From Scatosoma sp045632265 (GTDB taxonomy: Bacteria; Bacillota; Clostridia; Christensenellales; Borkfalkiaceae): 64,000 nucleotides of DNA. The stretch spans positions 68,173 to 132,172 of the forward strand of contig JAZQWG010000027.1 in the NCBI GenBank assembly GCA_045632265.1. The letters are read 5' to 3'. The notes beneath the pieces are model-generated. The model was given only the letters and a program-made list of their open reading frames with translations. It was not told the origin of the DNA and did no database searches. Below, piece after piece: positions 24,979-32,339 of this stretch; the stretch's first letter is position 1, and every line of letters begins with the position of its first letter. Both the position numbers and the translations under genes were made by a program.

Positions 24979-25401
24979 ATGAACAAAGTAATTTTAATCG
25001 GCAACTTGACGCGTGATCCCGAACTTTCGGAAACGGCAGGCGGCGTGCCCGTATGCCACTTCTCGATTGCGGTAAACCGCAACTATTCTTCGCCCGATGG
25101 CGAACGTCAAACGGACTATTTTAACTGTACCGCTTGGCGCGCTATGGCAGAATCGATTGCGCGTTATACGAAAAAGGGCAAGAAAGTTTGTGTTGTTGGT
25201 AGCATCCAACTTCGCAACTACGAAGACAACCAAGGCGTAAAACGCACGGCAGTTGACATTATCGCACAAGACGTAGAATTCCTTTCGCCCAGAGAAAACG
25301 GCGATTCGTTCGACGAAATGGACGAAATGCCCCGTCAATCCACGCAAAAACGTAAACCCGTTTTGCAAGCAATGGATGACGATTCTGACATCCCCTTCTA
25401 A
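24979..25401 (+). CDS. ssb: Single-stranded DNA-binding protein
   Basis: 140 residues. OB-fold starts MNKVILIGNLTRDPEL; conserved AVNRNY, DYFNCTAWR and VVGSIQLRNYEDNQG. The acidic C-terminal tip MDDDSDIPF, which recruits partner proteins, is intact. It is slightly shorter than typical because of a short linker. It lies 18 bp after rpsF and before rpsR. Confidence 0.98.
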   Translation: MNKVILIGNLTRDPELSETAGGVPVCHFSIAVNRNYSSPDGERQTDYFNCTAWRAMAESIARYTKKGKKVCVVGSIQLRNYEDNQGVKRTAVDIIAQDVEFLSPRENGDSFDEMDEMPRQSTQKRKPVLQAMDDDSDIPF

Positions 25402-25438
25402 TCTTTGGGGAACATCATCAAATTAAGGAGAAAATATC

Positions 25439-25687
25439 ATGGAAGAAAAAGCACCTGTAAAAAAGGTTTTCAAAAAAGCGCCCCGTAAAAAGGTATGCGC
25501 ATTCTGCCAAGAAAAACTTGCAGCGGTTGACTACAAGGACGTTAACCGTTTGAAGAAGTACATTTCCGAAGGTGGTAAAATTTTGCCCCGCAGAATGACC
25601 GGTACTTGCGCGGCTCACCAAAGACTTCTTGCAACCGCTATCAAGCGTGCAAGAATCGCAGCGCTTCTCCCCTTCAAAGGCGAGTAA
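25439..25687 (+). CDS. rpsR: 30S ribosomal protein bS18
   Basis: 82 residues. Core KKVCAFCQEKLAAVDYKD, RLKKYISEGGKILPRR and TGTCAAHQRLLATAIKRAR. The two-Cys motif CxxC suggests a zinc-binding (C+) type of bS18 end. Ribosome binding site AAGGAG upstream. Last gene of the operon, followed by a strong terminator. Confidence 0.98.
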   Translation: MEEKAPVKKVFKKAPRKKVCAFCQEKLAAVDYKDVNRLKKYISEGGKILPRRMTGTCAAHQRLLATAIKRARIAALLPFKGE

Positions 25688-25703
25688 TTAACCTTAAAAA
25701 ACG

Positions 25704-25731
25704 AAAGCCAACCCAAACGGGTTGGCTTTTT
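25704..25731 (+). terminator. Intrinsic terminator of rpsF-ssb-rpsR
   Basis: 11-bp perfect stem AAAGCCAACCC/GGGTTGGCTTT, loop AAAC, T-tract. Confidence 0.92.
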
Positions 25732-25778
25732 CTTGCCCTATTTGTGATTGTTTTGTGAAAAAACTTTTTCCCAAACTA

Positions 25779-25807
25779 TTGACACCATTAGGCAAGAGTG
25801 ATATAAT
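25779..25807 (+). promoter_or_regulatory. Consensus sigma-A promoter of the lipoprotein gene
   Basis: TTGACA (25779-25784), 17-bp spacer, TATAAT (25802-25807): both hexamers are perfect. Confidence 0.9.
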
Positions 25808-25853
25808 GTGTGTATTAACGCATCCTATAAGGATACGAGAAAGGAGAATTATT

Positions 25854-27095
25854 ATGAGAAAAGCAAACGTTTTCAAAAAAGCACTCTCGGGCGTAATGGC
25901 GTTGACCACCGCCCTTTCCATCGGCTTCTTCGCTGGTTGTAGTTGCAACCCCGACGAAGACGGCGGACTTAGCCCCGAAGAATTGGCTGAACAACAAGCG
26001 CACAATGCGTTTATCGACGAAATCGGCGGCGTTTCCGAAACGTACAAAGGCACTCTTTCTAGCGGCAATTATTATTTGGAAACGGACGCTGCGGCAGCGT
26101 ACATTGCAAACGAAGTTTCCTATGATGCGGAAGTTGTTTCCGTACAAAAAGTGAAAGCCTTGAACGCAAACGAAGTGGCAGCGTTGAATATTCCTACGAC
26201 GGAAGCTATCGAAGGTGTAGAACAATACGTAATCACCTACACGGAAGATGAATTTGCAAGCATGTCCACCGCTCCCGCAGACTCGAAGACGGCCACCGTT
26301 TATCTTATTCTTTTTGAATCGAGACACTGGGAATATTTCGCACCCTGCCCTACTACGGGTGACACCATCACGAAGAGCTATTACGATTCCGTATTCAATA
26401 GCGAAGCATACGTAAACTGCACGTACACGAACACGATGGATATGACGATGGCGGTTTCTGCATCTTCGCAAGGTCAAACGATGACGATGTCTATGTCTAT
26501 GTCGATGTTGCAAACGATGAAATATGCGGAAGATAAAATCTATCTCGAACAAACGATTACCACGACGAGCAAGATGGAAATGCCTGGTTATCCAGAAATG
26601 AGCGAAAACGAAACGGAAACGAACACTATTGCCGCATACATTGAAGAAGTGGGCGGACGTATTGTTTGCAAAGCGAAAGTTGTGGAAGACGATTACGTTG
26701 TCACCAACTGGACGGAGATTCCCCTTTACAACATCGGCTTTAACAGCGTAGAAGACTTAACGCCTTTCGCTACGGGGTATTTGGATTATAGCTACTTCAC
26801 CAAGACGGACTTCGGCTTTGAATTAAGCGGCGACCAAGCGCAACGTTATTTGACGGAAACGCTTAGCCAGTTGTCCGACTATGAAGAATTGATTAACCAA
26901 ATGAACATCAAGACGATTGTTAAATACTACGTTCAAAACGGTGCTTTAACGGGTATGCGCCAAGATTTGGACATTTCTTACAACGGCAATATGGAAGGCG
27001 CAAGTGCAAACCTTACGTTGACGCTTGTTGCAAAAGGCACGGTTAAAGATTACGGCACGACGGCTGTTGAAAAGCCCACAGAACTTGTAGAATAA
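25854..27095 (+). CDS. Secreted lipoprotein of unknown function
   Basis: 413 residues from ATG 25854, behind AAAGGAGAA and downstream of the consensus promoter. Signal peptide with lipobox FFAGC (Cys24), then CSCNPDEDGG. The remainder is beta-rich with no enzyme motif that I recognise. A Met-rich stretch (around 200-225, MTMSMSMSMLQTM) is unusual. Monocistronic with promoter and terminator. The perfect promoter suggests high expression. Confidence 0.8.
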   Translation: MRKANVFKKALSGVMALTTALSIGFFAGCSCNPDEDGGLSPEELAEQQAHNAFIDEIGGVSETYKGTLSSGNYYLETDAAAAYIANEVSYDAEVVSVQKVKALNANEVAALNIPTTEAIEGVEQYVITYTEDEFASMSTAPADSKTATVYLILFESRHWEYFAPCPTTGDTITKSYYDSVFNSEAYVNCTYTNTMDMTMAVSASSQGQTMTMSMSMSMLQTMKYAEDKIYLEQTITTTSKMEMPGYPEMSENETETNTIAAYIEEVGGRIVCKAKVVEDDYVVTNWTEIPLYNIGFNSVEDLTPFATGYLDYSYFTKTDFGFELSGDQAQRYLTETLSQLSDYEELINQMNIKTIVKYYVQNGALTGMRQDLDISYNGNMEGASANLTLTLVAKGTVKDYGTTAVEKPTELVE

Positions 27096-27119
27096 TCTTT
27101 ATCCATAATATTACTACCT

Positions 27120-27143
27120 ACGGGGGCGATTTTTCGCCCCCGT
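27120..27143 (+). terminator. Intrinsic terminator after the lipoprotein gene
   Basis: 10-bp GC-rich stem ACGGGGGCGA/TCGCCCCCGT, loop TTTT. Confidence 0.8.
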
Positions 27144-27206
27144 ATCTTATTTATCAAGCGCATAAAAACTTTTTACAAAAAAGAAAGAAAAAGGATGCAA
27201 AAACAG

Positions 27207-27235
27207 TTGACAAATATCGAAAAACATTTTATACT
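27207..27235 (+). promoter_or_regulatory. Sigma-A promoter of tRNA-Arg
   Basis: TTGACA (27207-27212), 17-bp spacer, TATACT (27230-27235), 31 bp before the tRNA. Confidence 0.85.
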
Positions 27236-27266
27236 TAATAAGCATTTTGATGAAAGAATTATCTAT

Positions 27267-27343
<77 letters not shown>

Positions 27344-27380
27344 GCAAAGCCCACAGCGATTACGCTGTGGGCTTTTGCTG
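27344..27380 (+). terminator. Terminator of tRNA-Arg
   Basis: Long stem GCAAAGCCCACAGCG with CGCTGTGGGCTTTTGC (one bulge), loop ATTA, T4 within the 3' arm. The stem starts within one base of the CCA end. Confidence 0.85.
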
Positions 27381-27484
27381 TGTATCGTGAGATTATCGCG
27401 AAATCCTAAATTAGTAGGAGTTCGCGCGAGCCGTCGAACTTGAACATCCCCCACCCAAACGCAAAACTTGGTCGGCGGCGAAGC
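27381..27484. other. Spacer between the tRNA terminator and the repeat array
   Basis: No gene seen. It carries AGGAGTTCG (27417-27425), matching the T-arm of the upstream tRNA, inside otherwise unrelated sequence. It may be another degraded tRNA fragment. Confidence 0.4.
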
Positions 27485-27696
27485 CCCGTGCGCAGCACGG
27501 AAGCTCTTACGGTGCACCAGCAAGAGCCTATGCAATAAGGTTTTCGTTTTACGGAACGGAAGGACGAGCTACCCGTGAAGAAAAGCATTGATAATGCTTT
27601 TTAGGGGCGAGATGAGCAAACGCATAAGACACGCGTTTGCGGTGACCGAGCGCAAAGAAAACCGCACTTTGCGCGAGAAAGGATTTCGAACCTGCG
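27485..27696 (+). repeat. 212-bp tandem repeat with a tRNA-Arg 3'-end fragment, copy 1
   Basis: Nearly identical to the next 205 bp (a few substitutions). It contains CTCTTACGGTGCACCAG, the last bases of the tRNA-Arg plus one downstream base. It also has a hairpin AAAGCATT-GAT-AATGCTTT followed by T2 at 27582-27602, and, near its end, GGATTTCGAACCT, which resembles a T-arm. Small open frames in both copies are by-products of the repeat. Confidence 0.85.
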
Positions 27697-27905
27697 CCCG
27701 TGCGCAGCACGGAAGCTCTTACGGTGCACCAGCAAGAGCCTATGTAACAAGGTTTTCGTTTTACGGAACAGAAGGACGAGCTACCCGTCAAGAAAAGCAT
27801 TGATAATGCTTTTTAGGGGCGAGATGAGCAAACGCATAAGACACGCGTTTGCGGTGACCGAGCGCAAAGAAAACCGCACTTTGCGCGAGAAAGGATTTCG
27901 ACCTT
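27697..27905 (+). repeat. 212-bp tandem repeat with a tRNA-Arg 3'-end fragment, copy 2
   Basis: Second copy, including the tRNA 3' fragment (about 27709-27731) and the AAAGCATT hairpin (27794-27814). The copy diverges after GGATTTCG and joins a third fragment, TCTTACAGTGCACCAG, near 27915-27930. Confidence 0.85.
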
Positions 27906-27913
27906 ACCCTATC

Positions 27914-27930
27914 CTCTTACAGTGCACCAG
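27914..27930 (+). pseudogene. tRNA 3'-end remnant next to a terminator
   Basis: CTCTTACAGTGCACCAG differs by one base from the 3' end of the tRNA-Arg and runs into a terminator laid out like that of the intact gene (CAGCAAA, stem, TTTTGCT). This looks like the tail of a former second tRNA gene. Confidence 0.55.
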
Positions 27931-27931
27931 C

Positions 27932-27963
27932 AAACCCCAACGGCAACACGCCGTTGGGGTTTT
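27932..27963 (+). terminator. Intrinsic terminator at the end of the tRNA/repeat region
   Basis: Stem AAACCCCAACGGC/GCCGTTGGGGTTT, loop AACAC, with T4 at the 3' end. Confidence 0.85.
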
Positions 27964-27994
27964 GCTTTATAATATAAATTCAACTTACGTACAA

Positions 27995-28717
27995 CTATTT
28001 ATTGAAAGACGTGTGCTCTAATCGACCCAGCTCATTACAACGGTCTTTAAGCACTTGCGCAATCTTTTCTCTCGTTTGGTATTTTTCTAGCAGCTGGGAA
28101 TACCTTATCGGTGCGTCCACCAAACACGTATTTTTCTCCTTTTTTATGTACGCCACGGCAATAGGCAAATCGTGTCCGTCACGATAAGCTTGCTCGCAAA
28201 TCAACAAAAAACCGTGCTTAAATTCTTTCAATTCCTTAAAGTAGCCTTCCGAAGAATTTTCAGGGAAAATTACCGTATTTTCTTTATATTCAATCAACGC
28301 CGTGCACGCTTCTCTCACCGTTGTTCTTAATGCAAAACCACTCCTTATAGAAATAAGTTGCAAGCCGTTGTAGAAGAAATACGTCAACGGAGCCGCCAAC
28401 AAACAAAATACTCTTGCTAAAAATAAATTCCAATGTTTCTTTTGATGATAATACACTTGCGTTTGGTATCTATACAACCTTTTGAACCCAGAATTCATTT
28501 CCACGTGCCCCATCATCCGCACTTTAGTTTCATAATACAATTCCCAAGCAAACGGTCCTTTGGTCGATTCGTGATTCGATAAGATAAGCGTACCTTCAGA
28601 CAAGCGCTCGCCTACGTGATAAAAAACCGTCTTTTTCTTAAACAGCTTAATAAATCCTTTATACGCCCTAAACAAGAACTTGGATTTTTTGGGCTGTAAA
28701 CCTTTTTCTTTCGCCAT
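27995..28717 (-). CDS. PlsC-like acyltransferase family protein with altered active site
   Basis: 240 residues. It has the PlsC/LPLAT layout: motif I region ILSNHESTKGPF (His49) and motif III VIFPENSSEG (about 153-162). The HX4D catalytic aspartate is replaced by Gly54 (H-ESTK-G). A hydrophobic patch around 100-125 (LARVFCLLAAPLTYFFYNGL) suits a membrane-surface enzyme. Family members acylate glycerol phosphates, but activity here is uncertain given the missing Asp. It is the last gene of the MarR-DegV operon (22-bp gap), which points to lipid or fatty-acid metabolism. Confidence 0.8.
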   Translation of the reverse strand: MAKEKGLQPKKSKFLFRAYKGFIKLFKKKTVFYHVGERLSEGTLILSNHESTKGPFAWELYYETKVRMMGHVEMNSGFKRLYRYQTQVYYHQKKHWNLFLARVFCLLAAPLTYFFYNGLQLISIRSGFALRTTVREACTALIEYKENTVIFPENSSEGYFKELKEFKHGFLLICEQAYRDGHDLPIAVAYIKKEKNTCLVDAPIRYSQLLEKYQTREKIAQVLKDRCNELGRLEHTSFNK

Positions 28718-28739
28718 CTTTTGTTCTCCTTATATTCAA

Positions 28740-29585
28740 TTACTTTTCAAAGAAAGCAAAACCAATGGCGCCAGGTCCAACGTGCGTGCCTATCGTTGCC
28801 CCCAACTGATATTTAGGAATAACGTCCGTTTGCCCTATCCAAAGAGCTGCGCTATCTTCGATATATTTATCCAAGGTTATCCTACTAAGGCCCGACCAAA
28901 ACGCACCCAACGGCAACGAAAAATCAATCCCATTTGACTCTTGAACGAGCTTGTTTAACAGATTATTCCCCTTTCTCGAACCCATCGCCTTGCCCAACAG
29001 TTTTACTTCTCCGTCTACAACGCCGACAACGGGTTTCAAAGAAAGTAATTCGCCCACAAATGCAACGGTGCTGGAAATTCTTCCACCACGTTTTAAGTAT
29101 TCTAACGTATTCACCAAGGCAATTACTTTCAGCTTCGTTTTTCGTTCTTCAAGCAATGCCACGATTTCTTTTGCAGAATAATTTTGTTTCACCAAATCCA
29201 AAGCATACAAACACAACAATCTTTCTCCCACCGCCGCACTATAACTGTCGATTACGTGCACTCTGCCGTAGTATTTTTCCGCCGCTTCGCATGCGCCTTT
29301 ATACGTACCAGAAAGTTTGGACGAAATCGTGACGATAATTAGTTCGTCCCCTTCGTCAAGATGTTTATTTATCGCTTCTTCCCAACAAAAGGCGTTTATC
29401 AAACTTGTTTTCGGCAGTGTAGCACTTTCAATAAGCTTGTTGTAAAACTCGTTAGGCATCAAGTTTACACCGTCAAAATATTCTTCTTCGTCAAAGGTAA
29501 TACTCATGGGGACCATAATAATCCCCAACTCGCTTGCCTCGCTTTGCGTAATGTCTGCCGCCGAATCAATCATAATTTTTATCAT
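28740..29585 (-). CDS. DegV family fatty acid-binding protein (FakB-like)
   Basis: 281 residues, normal for the family. Signatures: IKIMIDSAADITQSEA at the start, the lipid-contacting strands near SATLPKTSLINAF (about 53-65), ISSKLSGTYKGACEAAE, DSYSAAVGERLLC and the C-terminal IGTHVGPGAIGFAF. DegV/FakB proteins hold an acyl chain while FakA phosphorylates it. No fakA is present in the window. The operon partners (MarR regulator, acyltransferase-like protein) fit exogenous fatty-acid use. Start ATG 29585. Confidence 0.92.
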   Translation of the reverse strand: MIKIMIDSAADITQSEASELGIIMVPMSITFDEEEYFDGVNLMPNEFYNKLIESATLPKTSLINAFCWEEAINKHLDEGDELIIVTISSKLSGTYKGACEAAEKYYGRVHVIDSYSAAVGERLLCLYALDLVKQNYSAKEIVALLEERKTKLKVIALVNTLEYLKRGGRISSTVAFVGELLSLKPVVGVVDGEVKLLGKAMGSRKGNNLLNKLVQESNGIDFSLPLGAFWSGLSRITLDKYIEDSAALWIGQTDVIPKYQLGATIGTHVGPGAIGFAFFEK

Positions 29586-29604
29586 ATCAATTTTTCCTTA
29601 TATA

Positions 29605-30057
29605 TTATTCAGGGATTCCGTCCCTACTCAAAGCCGCCAAATTTATCGTAATCGAATCTAAAGCTTTATAAAAAATCGTTCTCGTTTCTTCGTTAAGGTC
29701 TTTCCCCGACAATTCCACCGCCTTGCCTGCACGAAGAACCACGTGCTCCGCCGCAGCTCTGCCCTCATCCGTCAAAACCCAAAGCCCACGATACAAACTT
29801 CCACCCACGCCCTTTTTCTTTGCCAAGCCTTTCTCTTCCAAAACGGCAATCATACGCGACGCATCCGATTTGTCTTTACCCGTAATTTCGCAAAATTTAG
29901 GCACGGCAATTCCGTCGGGATATTGATACATCGTCGTCAAATATCTCGCATGTGGGCTTTTTAACCCATATTTCGCAAGTTCTTCCGTCGCAAGCTTTCG
30001 CCAACAACGTGTAATTTCCGAAATAGCAAAAGAAAATCGTTCAAATCTTTCCAACAT
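29605..30057 (-). CDS. MarR-family transcriptional regulator, likely autoregulator of the lipid operon
   Basis: 150 residues from ATG 30057, which is eight bases after GGAG; an ATG at 30063 is too close to it. The winged helix is visible: YLTTMYQYPDGIAVPKFCEI, then KDKSDASRMIAVLEEKGLAKKK and the wing. First gene of the marR-degV-acyltransferase operon. Two identical-architecture inverted repeats cover its promoter, so autorepression is likely, with an acyl ligand possible as for FabT (inference). Confidence 0.9.
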   Translation of the reverse strand: MLERFERFSFAISEITRCWRKLATEELAKYGLKSPHARYLTTMYQYPDGIAVPKFCEITGKDKSDASRMIAVLEEKGLAKKKGVGGSLYRGLWVLTDEGRAAAEHVVLRAGKAVELSGKDLNEETRTIFYKALDSITINLAALSRDGIPE

Positions 30058-30073
30058 AACCATCTCTCCTTAA

Positions 30074-30091
30074 AAGTTGAAATCTCAACTT
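30074..30091. promoter_or_regulatory. MarR operator 1, overlapping the transcription start
   Basis: Perfect inverted repeat AAGTTGA-AATC-TCAACTT just downstream of the -10 box. Confidence 0.8.
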
Positions 30092-30095
30092 CTAT

Positions 30096-30124
30096 ATTAT
30101 AATACAATAAAGTTGAAATGTCAA
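30096..30124 (-). promoter_or_regulatory. Consensus sigma-A promoter of the marR operon
   Basis: Minus strand: TTGACA (30119-30124), 17-bp spacer, TATAAT (30096-30101). Operator 2 overlaps the -35 box and operator 1 overlaps the start site. Confidence 0.9.
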
Positions 30125-30127
30125 CTT
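30110..30127. promoter_or_regulatory. MarR operator 2, overlapping the -35 box
   Basis: Perfect inverted repeat AAGTTGA-AATG-TCAACTT. Its centre is 36 bp from that of operator 1, between three and four helical turns. Confidence 0.8.
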
Positions 30128-30175
30128 GTTTGCGGTAAAAAAATTTTTTAGCCGTAAACCCGAAAAAAGCGCAAA

Positions 30176-30204
30176 AACCCCCGTGGCGAATTGCCACGGG
30201 GGTT
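30176..30204 (-). terminator. Intrinsic terminator of the dagK-phosphatase operon
   Basis: 12-bp stem AACCCCCGTGGC/GCCACGGGGGTT, with T5 on the minus-strand 3' side. Confidence 0.88.
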
Positions 30205-30212
30205 GCGTTATT

Positions 30213-31298
30213 TTATAAATCAAAGGCGATTGCCGTAATGTCGTCGGAGAATTTTCCACCGCTGAATACGTTGAGTGCCGTGCGAAGCTTGCCGATAAAG
30301 TCTTCCGCTGAGTGCGATTGCATCAATACGCTTTCCGTGCGGTCGATGCCAAACTGTTCGCCTTTGGCGTTAAGACACTCGGTCACGCCGTCGGTGACAA
30401 GCGCCAAAACGTCGCCTTTTTCAAAGGGAAGTTCGTTTTCCGTATAAGAAAAATCGGGCATCCACGTGGAAATAGGCGGCGCGGGGGCTTCAATTTCGTT
30501 GATTCCCAGCGAGTTTTTCAACAAAATAGGTGCGTTGTGCCCTGCAATGGCGTAGCGCATTTTTCCTTCCGCTTTATCAATCCTAACCGCCGCCACCGTG
30601 ATATACGAGCGTTCGTCTTGGTTGAGTTCGTTAAATTTCAAATTAAGCGAAGACAAAGCTTTTGCCAAGTCCTTTTCCTTTCTATCCAAGCCTGCCTTTA
30701 CAAACGCCGACAACATACCCGCGGAAATACCTTTCCCCGACACGTCGGCAAGCACGCCGTACACTTGATTATCCAGTTCGTACACGTCGGGCAAATCGCC
30801 GCCCACCCCAAAGCAAGGGATATACATGTACGCATATGGCACTCCGCAAAGGCTTTTCCCTGCAGGCAACAAGCGTTGCTGCATTCGTTGCGCGGACAAG
30901 AGTTCTCTTTCCATTTCCGTTTGGTAGCTACCGTCCGTCAAGCCCAAAAACAGCTTACCTTTCTCATCGACGGGGATAATGCGAATTCGCACGGACAATT
31001 TATCCGTTTGATTGCCTCTTTTCACGCTTGTATGCACCGTTTCCGTCTTTTCCGCACGTTCTGTCACGGCGGCGTGCATCGTACGCATAAAGGCGCAATA
31101 TTCGCAAGATACGCCTTCGCCGCACTTGCCTTCTTCCCCACAACCCACCGCGCGGGCGAGTGAAGATTTGCCTTTCACGTTTTGCGCAAAAGCACGACGA
31201 AACGCCGCGTTGGTGTATTTAACGCGGTATTTATCATCAAACACGAACACGCCTTCGGGCATTCGGTCTAATATTTTTTTCAAAGTGCTTTGCGACAT
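30213..31298 (-). CDS. PAS-domain SpoIIE/PP2C-type serine phosphatase with Cys cluster
   Basis: 361 residues. An N-terminal PAS domain (about 5-125) contains four cysteines at 53, 59, 65 and 68 (CX5CX5CX2C), suggestive of an iron-sulfur or zinc site. A short helical linker around 135-150 (LSAQRMQQRLLPAG) precedes a PP2C/SpoIIE domain with metal acids in GVGGDLPDVYEL, LADVSGKGISAGM and ALVTDGVTECLN. Such proteins dephosphorylate anti-sigma antagonists. Similar PAS-PP2C proteins accompany [FeFe]-hydrogenases in Clostridia, but none is visible here. It is 20 bp downstream of dagK. Confidence 0.88.
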   Translation of the reverse strand: MSQSTLKKILDRMPEGVFVFDDKYRVKYTNAAFRRAFAQNVKGKSSLARAVGCGEEGKCGEGVSCEYCAFMRTMHAAVTERAEKTETVHTSVKRGNQTDKLSVRIRIIPVDEKGKLFLGLTDGSYQTEMERELLSAQRMQQRLLPAGKSLCGVPYAYMYIPCFGVGGDLPDVYELDNQVYGVLADVSGKGISAGMLSAFVKAGLDRKEKDLAKALSSLNLKFNELNQDERSYITVAAVRIDKAEGKMRYAIAGHNAPILLKNSLGINEIEAPAPPISTWMPDFSYTENELPFEKGDVLALVTDGVTECLNAKGEQFGIDRTESVLMQSHSAEDFIGKLRTALNVFSGGKFSDDITAIAFDL

Positions 31299-31318
31299 AT
31301 CTTTTCCTTTTCTATCCC

Positions 31319-32191
31319 TTACGGGCGATAGAAACGCAATCCTTTACAAATTTTTGCCTCGAAAACAAGGTCTTTATACAATTCCCCGTCCAGTTGCACC
31401 GTGCAAGGTTTTTCGGGGCGCATCGTCAACGTTTCGCAAAGGAAATGCGTCGTGATAGGAAGTTCCAACACCTTTCCTTTCAAAAGTTTCAAAAATGCTT
31501 TAATAATTTTCCATTTCCCGCCCGGGTTTTTCACCACAACGACGTTCATTTTCCCGTCTTCAATATTCGCTTCTGGGCAAATGCGAATCCCACCGCCAAA
31601 CTGCGCGCCATTACACACAACCGCCAAAAGCGCACCGTGCGTTTGTTGGTATTCGTCGTTGAAAACGTCCACCTTATATTCCTTAAAAGCGAACAAGCAG
31701 CAAATCAAACTCCACAAATACTTAATCTTGCCCTTTAATTTACCCTTTTGGCAACGCTCCAACACTTCCACGTCCATACCCAAGCCGCCCACGTTCATGC
31801 AACGCACGCCGCCGATTTCCAAGCAATCCGTTTCCTTTGCTTCGCCGCTTAATATAATATCAAGCGCCTTTTCCACGTCGAAGGGCATTGACATTTTTTC
31901 CGCAAAATCGTTGCCCGTGCCCGACGGAATCAAGCCCAAACGACAAGTGGACAAATCGGTGATACCGTTCAATACTTCATGCAACGTGCCGTCACCGCCG
32001 ATAACGACGATGTCCGTTTCCCCTTGCGCCGTCAATTCTCTTGCAATATTCGTCGCATCCTTTTCGCCTTTGGAAAGGTGCGTTTCAAATTCCACGCCAC
32101 GTGCGGTTAAAATTTCTTCTGCTTTTAATAAGTTTTTGCCAGCCTTGCGTTTGCCTGCAACAGGGTTGGAAATGATGTGCAGTTTCTTCAT
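31319..32191 (-). CDS. Diacylglycerol/lipid kinase (DagK/YegS family)
   Basis: 290 residues from ATG 32191, placed after the promoter and an AGGGAA site; longer in-frame readings lack a start signal. The family begins with HIISNPVAGKRKAGKNL. The nucleotide-binding loop VVIGGDGTLHEVLNG and GLIPSGTGNDFAEKM are intact. It phosphorylates diacylglycerol returning it to phospholipid synthesis; substrate range cannot be told. Forms an operon with the PAS-PP2C phosphatase and diverges from the cca gene. Confidence 0.92.
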   Translation of the reverse strand: MKKLHIISNPVAGKRKAGKNLLKAEEILTARGVEFETHLSKGEKDATNIARELTAQGETDIVVIGGDGTLHEVLNGITDLSTCRLGLIPSGTGNDFAEKMSMPFDVEKALDIILSGEAKETDCLEIGGVRCMNVGGLGMDVEVLERCQKGKLKGKIKYLWSLICCLFAFKEYKVDVFNDEYQQTHGALLAVVCNGAQFGGGIRICPEANIEDGKMNVVVVKNPGGKWKIIKAFLKLLKGKVLELPITTHFLCETLTMRPEKPCTVQLDGELYKDLVFEAKICKGLRFYRP

Positions 32192-32243
32192 ACGTGTAAT
32201 TTCCCTGCCACTTTTTATAAAAAAGTGATTTTTTATTATTTCT

Positions 32244-32272
32244 ATTATATAACACTTTGCAAAGAATTGCAA
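32244..32272 (-). promoter_or_regulatory. Promoter of dagK, sharing its -35 box with the divergent cca promoter
   Basis: Minus strand: TTGCAA (32267-32272), 17-bp spacer, TATAAT (32244-32249). Confidence 0.75.
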
Positions 32273-32295
32273 TTTATTTTCGTTTTTGATATACT
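32267..32295 (+). promoter_or_regulatory. Promoter of the CCA-adding enzyme gene, sharing its -35 box with dagK
   Basis: Plus strand: TTGCAA (32267-32272, a palindrome), 17-bp spacer, TATACT (32290-32295). Confidence 0.7.
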
Positions 32296-32339
32296 TTTTA
32301 ATAGAAAATAAATGATATTTTTTTGAAAAAAGGTGAACT

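Noticed and set aside
27588..28021. Two small plus-strand frames sharing an N-terminus
   Set aside because: Their similarity follows from the 212-bp DNA repeat; they begin in a hairpin and have no translation signals.
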